Of a DNA stretch of 64,000 bases, positions 47,201-59,331 are shown one piece after another. The stretch lies in the NCBI GenBank assembly GCA_047967505.1, contig CM106541.1. The stretch is one strand, 5' to 3'. A program made the translations under genes and the position numbers. Position 1 is the first letter of the stretch, and every line of letters starts with the position of its first letter. The notes under the pieces were generated by a model. It saw nothing but the letters and a program-made list of their open reading frames with translations, was not told where the DNA came from and ran no database searches. Source of the stretch: Dipteris shenzhenensis. Lineage: Eukaryota; Polypodiophyta; Polypodiopsida; Gleicheniales.

Positions 47201-47204
47201 CAAT

Positions 47205-47925
47205 GAATTAATATTCATATATATAAGAGATCCGATGAGCTATCGATAGTATTTGTCATTGCCTATAGGCTTTTTTGGATGTATTGTAAGTTTCAAACTC
47301 TGCTCCATGGGAGTGGTTGCAATCTTGCAATCTACCATATGAAAATTTTTTATGAGATGATCCACATTTTTTTGTTGGCTCATGAAGATGTTGCCTAAGT
47401 CTCTCTAAAACTCAATTCCAAGACAATAATGCATAAGTCCAGATCTTTCATGTCAAACTCAGTAAATAAGTCTTGTTTCAACTTGTTGATGAAACTCGCA
47501 TTGCTTCCTATCACAATCAGATCGTCTACATATAAAAGTGCAATAGTGATGTCCTCCCCTATGCTTTTCTCTCTTCATTGTAGCCAACCATGATGCATTT
47601 GTGTGACTTGACATCCAACTTTCTACGATGATCACCATGTATGTGGGAAAGCGCATGGAACCAAATATGCGAAGATTCCCAATGCATGGCTTGTATCTTG
47701 TGAGTCCCTCATAAGTTGTCATAACCTGAATCAATTCAGTTGGAAGCCGATTAAGCAAGTAGTTTGCAGTGTGAATTGCTTCTGTCTAATATTGATTCAG
47801 AAGATGCTTCTCAGTGAGCATTTCTCTAGCACTGTCAGCTAAAGTTCCATTCTTCCTTTTAGCTATTGCATTCTAATGAGAAATATCCACACATGTGAAC
47901 TATCTTCAAATGCCATCGGGTCAAT
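47205..47925 (-). pseudogene. Inverted copia fragment (integrase joined to RT end)
   Basis: Read leftward, the integrase part gives LNRLPTELIQVMTTYEGLTR and RYKPCIGNLRIFGS (about 47640-47760). Near 47540 it jumps into the RT C-terminus, with a VDDLIVIG-like reading and LKQDL. The RT N-terminus is deleted. It lies tail against the plus-strand gag at 46756-47200 and belongs to the same family. Confidence 0.82.
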
Positions 47926-48154
47926 ATTTGCTTGGGTGTAGCCAATCGCGGAACTCTTTTCAAGGCAATTTTGGGGTCATAACACGATGTGCTTTTGGTT
48001 GAATATTTAAATTTTGCATGGATCCGCGCACTTGCCAAAGATTTTCTCAACGTCATGAAATTATAATGAGACAATCTTATCATGGTCAATAGCGCAGAGT
48101 TCGACACATGGCACTATATGCATTTACTCATGAGCACTGAGACTGTTGCTCTCC

Positions 48155-48410
48155 CTCTGGCCTGACTACATCACACAGCCTTTGCCTTGCCATGTTTGCT
48201 TATGCAGCTTCGCCATTTGTCATTGTGTAACACAATCTTTTGCTGTGCTGACCACCATGCTAGTTCGAGCACAACCATGTTGGCCTAACTACATCACAAA
48301 ACTTTTGCCTTGCCATGTGTCATTATGCAGCCACTTGTCATTATGCAGCTTTGCCATCTATCACTGCACAACACAATCTTTTGCTGGGTTGACCACCGTG
48401 CTGGTTCAAG
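48155..48410 (+). repeat. About 129-bp tandem duplication
   Basis: The segment with ctacatcacacagcctttgc, ccttgccatgt and acacaatcttttgctg occurs twice head to tail with moderate divergence. Confidence 0.8.
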
Positions 48411-48499
48411 CAATGATGTTGGCATGGAGAGACCACCACATTGGTATGAAGACCACCGTGGCATGTCAATCTCTAATGGGACCCCTCAAGGTCCATATC

Positions 48500-48765
48500 C
48501 GCAACCACCGCACTAGATGTTTGAGCTATTTTAGTTCTAAACCAAGGAAAATAGTGTTGTTTTGGAGATATTTTAGTCATATTACTCCTTGTGCAACAAT
48601 TTCTCAACCACGGCACACGTTCTTGGAGCTATTTTAGTTCCAAGCTAAGGAAAATGTAGGCATTTGCAATTTAGTATAGTTTCCTTGCAACCACTGCACT
48701 GGTTATTGGAGTTATCATAGTTCTAAACCACTGCACTGGTTATTGGAACTATTTTCACTACAGTA
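48500..48765 (+). repeat. Degenerate tandem repeat
   Basis: Phrases such as gagctattttagttctaaac, ccaaggaaaatag and caaccactgcactggttatt recur at irregular spacing. Confidence 0.65.
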
Positions 48766-49900
48766 AGAATAAATTTTTCAACAATTTCTTGTGCAACAAT
48801 CCCTATGGTTGTAGTAAAATGTAAATGAGGGCAGAAATATGCCATTTATTCTTCTTTAGAGCCACTTTCACTACTAAAGTAATAACATAAATAGTTTTGG
48901 CAATAATGGTACTACATTGAAATTTTAAAAAAAGAAATTACATCCACTAGTTTTTGCGATAATAGTATTACATCAAAATTGAAACAAAATAAATTACATC
49001 TGAAGCAAACATTTAACAAAATAGATTACATACAAAGATGCTAGCACTTTGTTTTTGTAACACTTCTTTAAGCACTTGTCAACACCACCATTGTAGGACT
49101 AGGTGTCACTTTTTATCCTTGTTAGCACTTTCTTACACTTTTGACCTGGTGTCTTGTATGCAGGGACAATATGAGAATCTCGTAGTGCTATTGTAGGTAG
49201 GAATTTCTTACAATTTTCACTTTTCAAGTCTTTCAAGGAATTGCCTTGGTCATAGCAACTTCTTTCAAGGCATTGGCAGGGTTATCAAGTAATTGCTACT
49301 TTCAAGGCACTGATAAAGAGAACTTAACTTGGCGGTGAGCTTAATCGAGCACAACATTAGATAGTGGACAAAGAACTCAATCTGGTGGTGAGCTCCAACA
49401 CACGGACACATGCTCTCAGTATGTTACATCTTATCACCAAGTCGAGTTCTCCTTTCCTAGTGCCGAAGGTTGTGCTCAATTACAAGATTCTCATCACCAA
49501 GGTGAGTTCTCTATCGCCAGTGCCTGATGGAACAATGATGACCCATTTCCCTTGGCTCCCCATGCTGTAACTCCCTTGGTCATGGCTATGGCTGGTGGAG
49601 TATTGCAGGATGGTAAGCCAAGGCAAACAATGGATCCCATGACTTGGGAAGAATTATGAAGGGGCATCGAGGTTGCAGCAGAAGATCCATCATAGGGGTA
49701 GAAGGGGGCTTGGAGAGAGAGCGGAAGGGGGTAGGAGAGAAATTTTCCTGGGTGCGGTGAATTGTTTCTCTACCCTTGAGGCCTTTATATAGCTAGACTT
49801 TCCACCCTCCCACTCTTTCCCCCTTCCTTCTTGTGTTAGTTGTGCAACTCTGGGTGCCTATCACTGCTGCTAAGAGCACACAATCCACTAGCTAAATCTT
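48766..49900. other. Unassigned DNA with short local duplications
   Basis: Short AT-rich duplications lie near 48890-49020. No gene was recognised in the remainder. Confidence 0.5.
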
Positions 49901-50310
49901 GTTGGTAACCTAGCCTAGCGTAGGCAGTCATCTACGCAATCCTCGCCATGATGTGCGATTAGATGGTTGCCATGCTATGATTTCTTGATCATCAGAGCCA
50001 AGATCATGATAATTAATAGAATGAGGGGGGAGGGGCAGTGGCACATGCACCCAGCTTGTAGCCTAGTCCACCAGGCGATCATTTACATCATTGTCTAGCC
50101 ATGATGAGCGATTAGATGGTTGCCATGGGAGAATTTCTTGGTCATTGGAGCCAAGATCATAATAATTAAATGGTATGAGGGGGTAGGAGCGATGGCACAT
50201 ATACCCAGCTTTGTTGGTAGCCTAGCCTAGCATAGGTGGTCATATACATCATCATCTAGCCATGATGTGTGATTAGATGGTTGCCATGGGAGAATTTCTT
50301 GGTCATTGGA
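49901..50310 (+). repeat. Tandem repeat of about 153-161 bp, nearly three copies
   Basis: The phrase gattagatggttgccatg occurs at 49957, 50110 and 50271. The surrounding blocks (ttcttggtcattggagccaa, gcctagcctagcatagg) repeat in step. Confidence 0.87.
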
Positions 50311-50329
50311 AAATTCTAATAGTATGATA

Positions 50330-50810
50330 TGTTCTTATAGTCTATCTCCATCTTAATGCTAATCTGAGCATGCGAGTTAGATGGCCCTCATGAAAAGTCA
50401 TTGTTTTTATAGTCTAATTCCAACTCAATGCTAATCTGGGCAGCCTATGAACTAGATGGCCCCTCATGCAAAGCCATTGTTATTACAATCAACTGAAGAA
50501 AGGAAAGATCAAAATATGACATTAGATTAGCATTGAGTCAATTCATCAGGGTGTAATTACAATAGTTATCATTCTAAACTATTGTTATTATAGCCTGATA
50601 AACTGACTGAATGCTAATCTAAGCTTGTAAGCTCGATGGTCCCCCGTGCAAAGTCATTATTATTATAGCTTGATTTCGGCTCAATTCTAATCTAAGCCTG
50701 TGAATTAGATGGTCCCTCATACACAATCATTGTTGTTATAGTCTGATTACAACTGAATGCTAATCTGAACCTATGAATTAGTCAGTCCCTCATGCATGGT
50801 CATTGTCACT
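50330..50810 (+). repeat. Degenerate tandem repeat of about 80 bp
   Basis: Units contain tagtctgatt, caatgctaatctga, gaattagatggtccctcatg and aaagtcattgttattat. Five to six degenerate copies are visible, interrupted near 50500-50570. Confidence 0.85.
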
Positions 50811-51104
50811 AAAACAAGCTCGGTGGTCGTTTGGAATTAGTATACTATTTGGGATTTACATTTTTCCTTGTTTGGGATTTATTGATTGGGATTTACTCAA
50901 ACAAGTGCAGTGGTTATTTGGGATTTACTAAAGGTTATGTTTTGTGGGGATTGTAGTTAATCCTAAACCAACAAAAATGCATTTCATTGCCAGTGCCTAC
51001 CTCCTTTAGCAAGTGCCTCCTCCTCTAGCCTTAACTATCATACAACTAACCTATCATATTCATCAATGTAATGTGTCACTTATGCAAAAGTTCATGAATG
51101 ATGA
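50811..51104. other. Short spacer with TTTGGGATTTA repeats
   Basis: The phrase ttgggattta recurs four times at about 50860-50940. No gene was seen. Confidence 0.6.
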
Positions 51105-52440
51105 AGACATGTATTTTCCTCCTCTGTCTGATCTCATGACTTTGATCTTTCTACCTGTCTGGTTCTCTATACTATGCCTTTGAATTCTTGAAATCTAGAA
51201 AAGACTTCAAATTTCTCTTTCAAAAAGTTAACCCAATAATTATTAATATCTACTATAGTCATCGATGAAAGTCTAGTAGCACAGTGACCCATTAATGCTA
51301 CGAGTTTATAACCCCATACGTCAATATGTATCAAATCAAGAATACCTCTTGCTCGAGAGGTGCTGCTGCCAAAAGTGGTGCTCCTTTTTTTTAGCAAAGC
51401 AACATGCTTTACAAAATTTTCCTAGAAGCTGAAGTTTTAGAATGCCAAGTGCCATATTTTGATTTCTCAATTGCATCAAGCTTTTAAATTGACATGTCTG
51501 GATCTCTTGTGCAGTGTGAAAACTTAAACATGGCATTGGTTTCTGCTGAGTTGACATGGCATGAAAGTTTGGTAATGAAGCTAGAATCCTAAGCAAGCAT
51601 TCTTCCTTGATGACTTTTCCCACTAGATGATATTCTTTGGATTGGTCCCTAATTGTGCATTCATCCTCATCAAAGATTACTCTGTAGTTATGTTTCGCAG
51701 TCATTTGTCCAACTCATAAAAGATTCTTGTTTGTACCAGTGGAATTGTTCATAGGGACAATGCATTTCCTTTGAATTTGATTTGGTGTTTTAAATGCCGT
51801 CTAGATGACATTCTTCGGTCCTTCTAATGGTTTCATCTCTGTGAACCACTCTTCATGCTTTGTCATGTGCAATGATGCACCACTATCAACGCACCAAGAA
51901 TCTTGATTAGTATGGTCAACTTGATAACTACATTCCCCCTTGGATTTGCAATCAATGTCAATGTACAGTGTGCCAATCTTTTGCATATCCTCACTTGCAA
52001 GATACATTGTGTGAGGTTCATTGGCATAATGAGTGTGACTTGGATGTCCACCATGGTGGTTTCCTCTTCCATAGAAGTTCCCTCCATTAATGCTAGATTG
52101 AGCTTCATGGTGATACTGCTTCTTGCCAGCAATCTCTTTCATAGTGTCTAAACTTCCCTCTTCCTTGAAATCTCCCTTTGTTGGAATGATTTCCTATAGG
52201 ATGTTGATGTTGTGGAAGTTGATGCTAATGTTGTGATGTTGATTTTTATGCTGATGAGACCACTTCTTTGAGATGCTCTACCTTTGCCTCTATCGCTACC
52301 TCTACCTCTACTTCTATCAAAGGTTGTGAATGCTTGATCATTTGAATGAAATGTTCATGCTTGAATGGCTTGCATCTTGAGTTCTTCACCAAGTAACACT
52401 GATTATGATTCTTCTAGTGTTGGAATTTGCCTTTAAATGG
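51105..52440 (-). pseudogene. Copia gag end, protease and integrase fragment (family of element C)
   Basis: Read leftward, a degraded gag end (about 52150-52440) is followed by a protease with SWCVDSGASLHMTKHEEW (51845-51905). The pre-integrase region comes next (CKACCFAKKKEHHF, about 51390-51430), then the start of the integrase core with LDLIHIDVWGYK (near 51310-51350) and [15 protein letters not shown] (near 51190-51230). It is broken by several stops and a frameshift at 51340-51400. Catalytic core and RT are missing to the left. Confidence 0.87.
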
Positions 52441-52703
52441 AAATACCATGTTAAGAGGAAGAGAAAGAGGAGAGAGATGGCAGACACAAGAGTTTCTCCC
52501 AAGGAAGTGATTCTATTCATAGATCATAGGCATATACATAGTTGAGGACTAGGCTAAGTTAGGGCGAGCTATATATAGCTCTAACACCCCCACTCAAACT
52601 AAGCCCTCTAATACTTTGGACTAGATTTTTATATCCCTCTCCTAGTCCCATTCAAGATTACTTGAAACATCTCCATGGGATTCATAGTCTCTCCTACTAC
52701 TCT

Positions 52704-52799
52704 ATAGCAAAAGTACACTCACGTGGGCACTCCTTCCACCCCATTTGGAGGGCCAATGCTTCTCAATTTATGCATCATTCTTACACACATGTGCATCCT
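52704..52799 (+). repeat. Left copy of a 95-bp direct repeat (partner 55286-55379)
   Basis: The segment from atagcaaaagtacactcacg to gtgcatcct is nearly identical to 55286-55379. A primer-binding site follows 9 bp after the left copy. The repeat ends are not TG...CA, so these may be only parts of LTRs. Confidence 0.85.
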
Positions 52800-52808
52800 T
52801 ACGAGAAG

Positions 52809-52820
52809 TGGTATCAGAGC
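52809..52820 (+). other. Primer-binding site TGGTATCAGAGC
   Basis: An exact copy of the initiator tRNA-Met type primer-binding site used by many plant LTR retrotransposons. The CA of an LTR end is not directly adjacent. Confidence 0.7.
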
Positions 52821-55285
52821 ATGGATCCTCTGATTGTGTGGACTTGTCATGTGGAAGCTGCCAAAGATGATTGACATCAGTGCGACATCAATGCACAAAG
52901 AAATTCACGAGGGGGCTTTCCTTTTTCCCTCTCTAAAAGTTAGATTTTTACACAAAAGGACTCTGTCTTTCATTGATAGGGGGAGATCGGACTCGGACAA
53001 GGCACCACCGATCAATGACCACCCACATTAGTTCTAATAGGGGGATTGGGGTAAAACCGCCCAACACACACGGCTAGCCAGTCTGTCCTCCCCTCTTTAA
53101 TTAAGGGGGGCTTCTAAAAGCTCTTTTCCCCCCTACCATCATGCAGTTGCCTCACCTGCTATTAATTATCCTCCCCCTTCTTTTATATTGCCCTCTCCTA
53201 TGGGTTGGCATAGCCCGTGTGCCATAAGGCATGTTGGTCTTCATAAATTGCATACAATCTATGCCGCACACCACGTTGGAAATACATTTGTAGGCGCTGT
53301 CGATGGTGGCCTGTAGTCCCAAACAGCCATAGACAGCTTGTGCCTCCCTGTGTGATCCTGCCCGTGCTGGTTCTCTATAGGAATATCAGCTTTTCAGTCG
53401 TCGTGCTATCATGTTTACTGCCTATAGCCCACCAGCCGCCATCGTCATGCCATAACCACCCCTCCCTCACTCTTCTCTTTCCTCCCCCTTGCATTTTCCA
53501 AAAAATATAAAATAAAAAAATTCCTCCTCCCTTTCTCTAAGTACCCCTTCCTGCCCCCTCTCCTTAGTTCCCTCTTAATTTTTTTAAAATTTTATTTTCC
53601 CCCCTTATAAAAGACAACATTTTTAAAAAAAGGGGGAGATTATTGAGAAAATAAAGGATTGTGAAAGGAAAAAAAACAAGACGAGAAGATAATAGGAAGA
53701 ATAGTGGATTGAAGCATTTTTGAATGAAGTGTGGTCACTTCACAAATAGCAAGAAGGGAATGCTACAAATCAAACTTTTGGTAAAAAAACAAAGTGGTGG
53801 TAATAGATCATAAGAAGCAACTAGGAAGTGATGGGGGTATGGCCACATAGTGGAAGTTATAAGGACATACGAGGACAATTACGGTCGAAGACAAAGTTTG
53901 AATGGTGACAAGGGTTAAAGGATTGACCTGCTTAAACTCAAGATGAGCATTTAGAACCAAGAATGAATTAACAATGTATTTGCATGTAGGATCATACAGT
54001 AGATATAGGAAAAAACTCAAGAATTGAGCACATGCACAATTATTACCTTGGAAATGTACACAGTGGTATCATACAGAGACGTTGGGCAAATTGGATCCTT
54101 TGGAAGGCATCCATAGTGCCCGAGAGAACTAGATATGGTTAAGTCAGTCTCTTAGGTTAGGTTGATGAGGCAAGGTAGTACTTGGGCTCTTCCCAAGCAA
54201 GAGGGTGCTATACATGGCCATAAGTTGAGTTGAAATCTTAAGAAGTTAGGACATTTAAAAGAGTGATTCATTTGGAATCATCACTGAAAGCGTCCATAGT
54301 CCTACCTAGGTGTTGGACTAGGTGGTGGATATCTAAGCACATAGTAAGGTCTAGTGACCTTAGAGAGATCTCAAGTAATTGGCACGCATGACTATGGGTG
54401 GATCCACAATTAGACCTAGTGGTCTAGAATGAGTACTCAAGCAAGATCTAGTGATCTTGATCTTGTAAGTTAGGCCTATTTTGTAAGTTTTGGGTCTGAT
54501 CAACCTAAAACTAATGGTTGCAAACTGGTCACTTGGAACTTGGACCAATGCATGCATATGGTGGAAACAGATTAGGAAATGGTATCTTATTGGAAAGGAA
54601 AAGTAGAACGAAAATGGATTCCTACTAACCCTAATGGATAAAGTCCAATTAATCTTTATAGGAATGTCTAAAGCAAAGGAGTACATGGACAACACAACAT
54701 GAAAGATCAGTACTATGTCTTTCTTATTGATTTATTTGGAAATTTGATTTGAAGGAACATCCTAATGTTGGACTTGTTTGATAGAAGTACCAAACATGAA
54801 GGTGAAACATTGAAGATATTGTATGGAAGTTATGCAGGAATCTAATAAGTGCTAAAGGCCATGAAGGCAAAGAAGAGTACCTAGCAGATGAGGACATCTA
54901 TGTCCCAAGCAAGAGGGCATGTCACAACTCGATTTTATAGCCTAGAATGTATTAGGCTAGGTTGATTGAAATGTATAAATTAGAAGGTAGGCTAGAATTG
55001 CTAAGGCCATATTGATAATGTATTGGATATGTTAATTGATTAATATATATGGAGCACTCACACATGTAGGTCCTAGGATAGGAATGGGTAGGAATGCATG
55101 GGTGCATTAATAAATGGTAGACATAAAAGTGTCATAGGCTAAGGGTAGAATAATGGGTTATGCCCAAGGGATGGATCCTAAGAGGCATGAGAGGTTATGA
55201 TCTCTCGTATGCATGGATTGCAAGCATGAGCCATTATGCATTCATATGTGGTATGTGGATTACAGGAGCATTCTAGTAGTTGTTA
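52821..55285. other. Non-coding interior between the 95-bp direct repeats
   Basis: There is no open gene in this 2.5 kb. The left third is rich in C/T runs and the right part is ordinary AT-rich DNA. With a primer-binding site at its left edge and direct repeats at both ends, it could be a large non-autonomous retroelement. Confidence 0.45.
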
Positions 55286-55379
55286 ATAGCAAAAGTACAC
55301 TCACGTGGGCACTCCTTCCACCCCATTTGGAGGGCCAATGCTTCTCAATTTATGCATCATTCTCACACATGTGCATCCT
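55286..55379 (+). repeat. Right copy of the 95-bp direct repeat
   Basis: This copy matches 52704-52799 with a small deletion near its end. It lies directly before a copia RNase H fragment. Confidence 0.85.
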
Positions 55380-55384
55380 AGGGC

Positions 55385-55690
55385 ACATGACAGTAATCCT
55401 TAATCTTGAGTGCATAAGCAGATATTTGTTATGTAGTTAGCTGACTTGCACAAGTTATGACAAATCCAAAACAGGCTCACATGATTGCAGCTAAGAGAGT
55501 CTTAAGGTATATCCTAGGTATAAGAAAATTTGGAATTGAATACAGAGGAAGTCATCCAAAGTTTCATAGATACAGTGACAGTGACTATGTAAGAGATCAT
55601 GAGACTAAGAGATCCAAACCAGGTAATGAATTTTTCCTGATGCTTCTTATACAACTCATACTTGGTCTTCTAACTGCATGACACCATATT
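55385..55690 (+). pseudogene. Copia RNase H fragment
   Basis: The frame contains AAKRVLRYILGIRKFGIEYR and RYSDSDYVRDHETKRSKPG, the start of a copia RNase H domain as at 27335-27420. It is cut off at about 55690. Confidence 0.85.
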
Positions 55691-55729
55691 AGAAGTAAAA
55701 AATTTGTTGAGGAGCACCACTATTAGATG

Positions 55730-57775
55730 TGTGTGGGCGGGGGTGGTAAGGAAACCCCTCAATAGTGAGTGCTGTGGTAGGTGCCACAACCAACACTGAT
55801 GCAACACCAAGTGTCAGGATGGTTGCTACCACAACCAATTCAGGTTATCAATGAGCATTATATCAAAATGCATTGGTTGTGGTGGTAGAAAGTGGTGAGC
55901 CAAAGCTACCAAAATTTCTAATAAGTAGCAAGTGCTAGAAATTGTTTAAAAGCAATAGAAAGTGCTAGAAAGTGGTAAAAGTCCTAAAAAGCAATATCAA
56001 GTGGGGGGTAAGGTAGTGGCAAAAAATAGTAATAACCATTAAAATGCTCAAAAGAGCTAAAAAGTGGTAAAAAGTGCCAAAAATTAGTGGAAAGTGGTGG
56101 AAAGTCTTCACAATGCCAAGTACTAGGAGTCATTGTCACGACATTTTTCTAGTAGTCTTGTACTTCAAGTCTTGAAACTACCAAATGTTAGATGTGATTA
56201 GCACAATACCACTTTCTAACAATCCAATACTTTTAGAAGTCCTAAATTTTGGTAGCAAGTGGAAGGGAAGGCAATGAGAAATAATAGAAATAGCACTCAA
56301 AAATGCTAAGAGGTCCTAAAAAGTGGTAGCAATTGATGGGCAAACCAATGGAAAATAGCTAGAGTAGCACTGAAGAGTGTTATAAGAGATCAAAAGAGAG
56401 CACCAATGGAAAGTAGCTAGGGCAACACTGAAGAGTGCTTATAAGAAATCAAAAGAGAGAGAAAGTGGTGATGTGATCAAAAGTTGCAAAAGATTCTTAT
56501 AAGCAGAAATTGCTAAAAAGCAATAAAAGTTGATAGTAAAAGGTGCTAAAAAGTGAAAGCAAGCACTATAAAGTGCTACAAAGTATTATCAAGTGCTAGA
56601 AAGTATTGACGAATGCTAAAACTTGTGATAGCAAGTGCTAGAAAAGGTGTTAGAAAGTGCTTAAAAGTGGTAGAGTGGTAGAAATTGGTGATAAAAAAGT
56701 TGCAAAATTTTTAATAAGTAGAAAGTGCTAAATTTTAAAAGTGATTTCAAGTATTAAAAAGTGGTAAAAAGTTCTTAAAGTGGTAGCACATGCTAGAAAG
56801 TGGTAAAATGTGCGAAACTATGATAGCAATTGGTAGGCAAGGCAATGTGAAACAAGAGTCAATGGGAAACAATAGCATTTGCCCTTAAAAGTGCTTGCAA
56901 GAGCTAAAGAGTAGTAGAAAGTCATGATAAAATAGAAACAAATAGTTATAAAATTCATAGAAAGTGGTGGAAAGTATTCACACTATGAATTGCTAGGAGC
57001 ACCTGCACAAGACCACTTTTTAGTAGTCCAAAACTTCAAATTTCTAAAAGGTAGCAACAAGTGGTAAGCTAGGCAATGGGAAAACTAGTAGCAGCACTTA
57101 AAGTTGCCAAACAGTGGAAGAAAGTCCTCACCTAAGCCATTATACTATCATTTCCATTACCTTCTCTAGCACTTGTTGTGCCACTTTTTACAACTTTCTG
57201 GTAGTAGACTACTAGAAAGTGGTTTGTGCTAGTGATTCCTAGCACTTGGTAGTGTGAAGACTTTCCATCAATTTTTAGGACTTTTGAGCACTGTAAGTGC
57301 TACAATATTACCTTGCCTATAAATTGCTACCACTTTTTAGGACTTCTATGCACTTCTAACTAGTGTTTCTATTATTCCTATTGCCTTCCTTTCCCCTTCC
57401 CTTCCATTGCTACTACCACTTTTTAGGACTTTCAAGTCCCTTTCAAGTACTTAACTACTAGAAAGTGATCTTGTACTACTGATTCCTAGCACTTGGTAGT
57501 GTGAAGTGTTGAAACATGGAATAAAATCTTTACAATACAAAGTGGTAGGTATCAGTAGCACAATACCAGTTTCTAGTAGTCTAGTACTTGAAAGTCCAAA
57601 AAGTTGGTCGCAAGTGGTAGGGCAGGTAATGGGAAATGATAATAATAGCAGTTAAAAGTGCTTAGAAGTCCTAAAACATGGTAGCAATTGATAAGCAAGG
57701 CAATGGAAACAATTTTAGAAGCAACACTTAAAAGTGCACAAAAGTCCTAACAAGTGGTAGGAAGTCATTATAACA
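55730..57775. repeat. 2-kb minisatellite of AAGTGCTAG/AAGTGGTAG units
   Basis: Degenerate units of roughly 10-13 bp (aaagtgctag, aaagtggtag, agtcctaaaa) fill the region. From about 57130 to 57480 the complementary version (ctagcacttt, ccactttttaggactt) dominates, after which the first strand returns. The whole region can therefore fold back on itself. Confidence 0.9.
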
Positions 57776-58260
57776 GTATTGAGGATGGTTGATGCTGATG
57801 CCTTTGTTATGGGTAAAGTGTATTGGAAGATGTCAGAAGCAATACGACAAGTTAAAGAATTTGTGCACTTTGCCCCTAGGGAGAAGCAACAAGTGGTATA
57901 TTTGGCCGATAAGAGATGGAAGCAAATGCACACCCCTTTGCATGGAGCTGTGTTTGCAGTACATCCACAATATCAAATGCATGCTCAATCACAGAATCCT
58001 GAAGTCATAAGTAACTTTCGAGAGGTTTGTAAAAACTTACTTCTGAGAGATCAAGGAAAACTGGCCTACCAGCAACGAGTGAGGTATATGAATCACGAAG
58101 GCTCTTTTTGAGATCCTTGGAATCTTGATGCTATTAAGACGACTATTGCACCTACTTGGTGGAAGGAATATGGTGGAGAGACATTGGAGTTGTAGCATGT
58201 TGTAACTCGTGTGCTCTCTGTAGAAACCCTTGCACATCGTCCACACTCCACCTAAGCTGT
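57776..58260 (+). pseudogene. hAT transposase C-terminal fragment
   Basis: The frame starts near 57779 (RMVDADAFVMGKVYWKM) and contains LADKRWKQMHTPLHGAVFAV, then, after TGA at 58109-58111, APTWWKEYGGETLEL, TAG, and VVTRVLSVETLAH. The spacing of W, PLH and WW-YG-L-RVLS resembles the DUF659/hAT dimerisation region of plant hAT-like transposases. The usual SCERNWS motif is lost, and the N-terminal two thirds are absent. Its wording differs from the transposase at 5242-8466, so it comes from another hAT lineage. Confidence 0.75.
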
Positions 58261-59026
58261 ACTGTGTAAATCATCCATGACGTTGATCCAAGTGATAGCA
58301 ATCATCTAACAAATCCCTGCATGGAAATTTCTTTTTCTTTTTTTTTTGCAAAGAAAGGAGCCTTCTATTAATGCTTGAAAAACTTTCATAAAAAACAGCG
58401 GCCCTGAAGGTGCTGAGTATGGAAAAAACCGATAAAGGTTGAAAGAAAAAAAACAGCTTGTTCCAGAGAAACCTAAAGAACCAAATGAGCAATGCCTGCT
58501 CAACCAATGGCAATAGGAGCCCAGCTCAACTATCCATAAACATCAAGACGAGGATATTTTGATGCTTCAAGAACATAAGTTCTCGACCTCAAACGTAGCG
58601 GACTCCTTCCATCAAGAGCTCGGAGATCTAGTTCCCAACTCTGAGTTGGAGAAAGGGAGTTTGCATCTCAGTGGGACATGCCCTTGCCCTAGAGGTTTTC
58701 AACTAGGGGGAGCTCATTGTTGGACGGGCAATTTAGATGGGCTGACGGATTGGGGGTGCCAATGAGGTTTCAAGCACACACAAGCTGATTGGAAGCCATC
58801 CCTTAGAGTGACATGTTAGAAAGTTCTCCCCCTCCATCTCCATGTTCACTTGGATAACTGTCCAAGGAAAACAAGATTACGATGTAGACTTATTACCCTC
58901 TATTGAACTAATTACCCAATCAACATAGATTAAAGCGACTTCTAGGAAATCAGGTGTGGACTTGCCAACTTGTAGGTTCTCTTTGACCCATGACTCACAT
59001 GAACCCTTGAAGCTCTAATAAACAAG
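58261..59026. other. Unassigned DNA with poly(T)/poly(A) tracts
   Basis: A T-rich run lies at 58327-58348, followed by short A runs. It may be the tail of a minus-strand non-LTR element, but no coding part was seen. Confidence 0.4.
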
Positions 59027-59034
59027 ATTAGATT

Positions 59035-59331
59035 CATGAATGATTTTTTCCTACTAGTTTCGTTAAGAAGAGAAACTTTTATATTGGTGTCGAAAGTTTG
59101 TATGCCTTGATAGAAATAAAGGTTTGAAAAATTCGCCAAGATTTGAAACTTTTATGAGAAAATTTTTAAATTTTTGCCAAGATTTACAACTTTTTCTTTA
59201 AAATTCAAAAGAAAATATCTAAAAGTGTAATATTCTATACAAATATTGCGAAACTAAAAAAACTAGCTCAATAAACTTTTGCCAAGATTTTATATTAATA
59301 TATAAGTATAGCTTCGATAAAAACATCCCTG
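59035..59331 (-). mobile_element. 297-bp MITE of the giant hAT family
   Basis: Read leftward, it begins CAGGGATGTTTTTATCGAAG (identical to 4875-4894) and its other end reads CATGAATGATTTTTTCC inward. Exact 8-bp target duplications attagatt flank it at 59027-59034 and 59332-59339. The interior is AT-rich and contains three copies of a gccaagattt phrase (near 59098, 59169 and 59281), probably subterminal transposase-binding repeats. It has no coding capacity and must rely on a transposase in trans. Confidence 0.92.

Noticed and set aside
58320-58520. Possible LINE 3' end with poly(T)
   Set aside because: Only homopolymer runs are visible; no reverse transcriptase or endonuclease coding remains nearby, so it cannot be supported.
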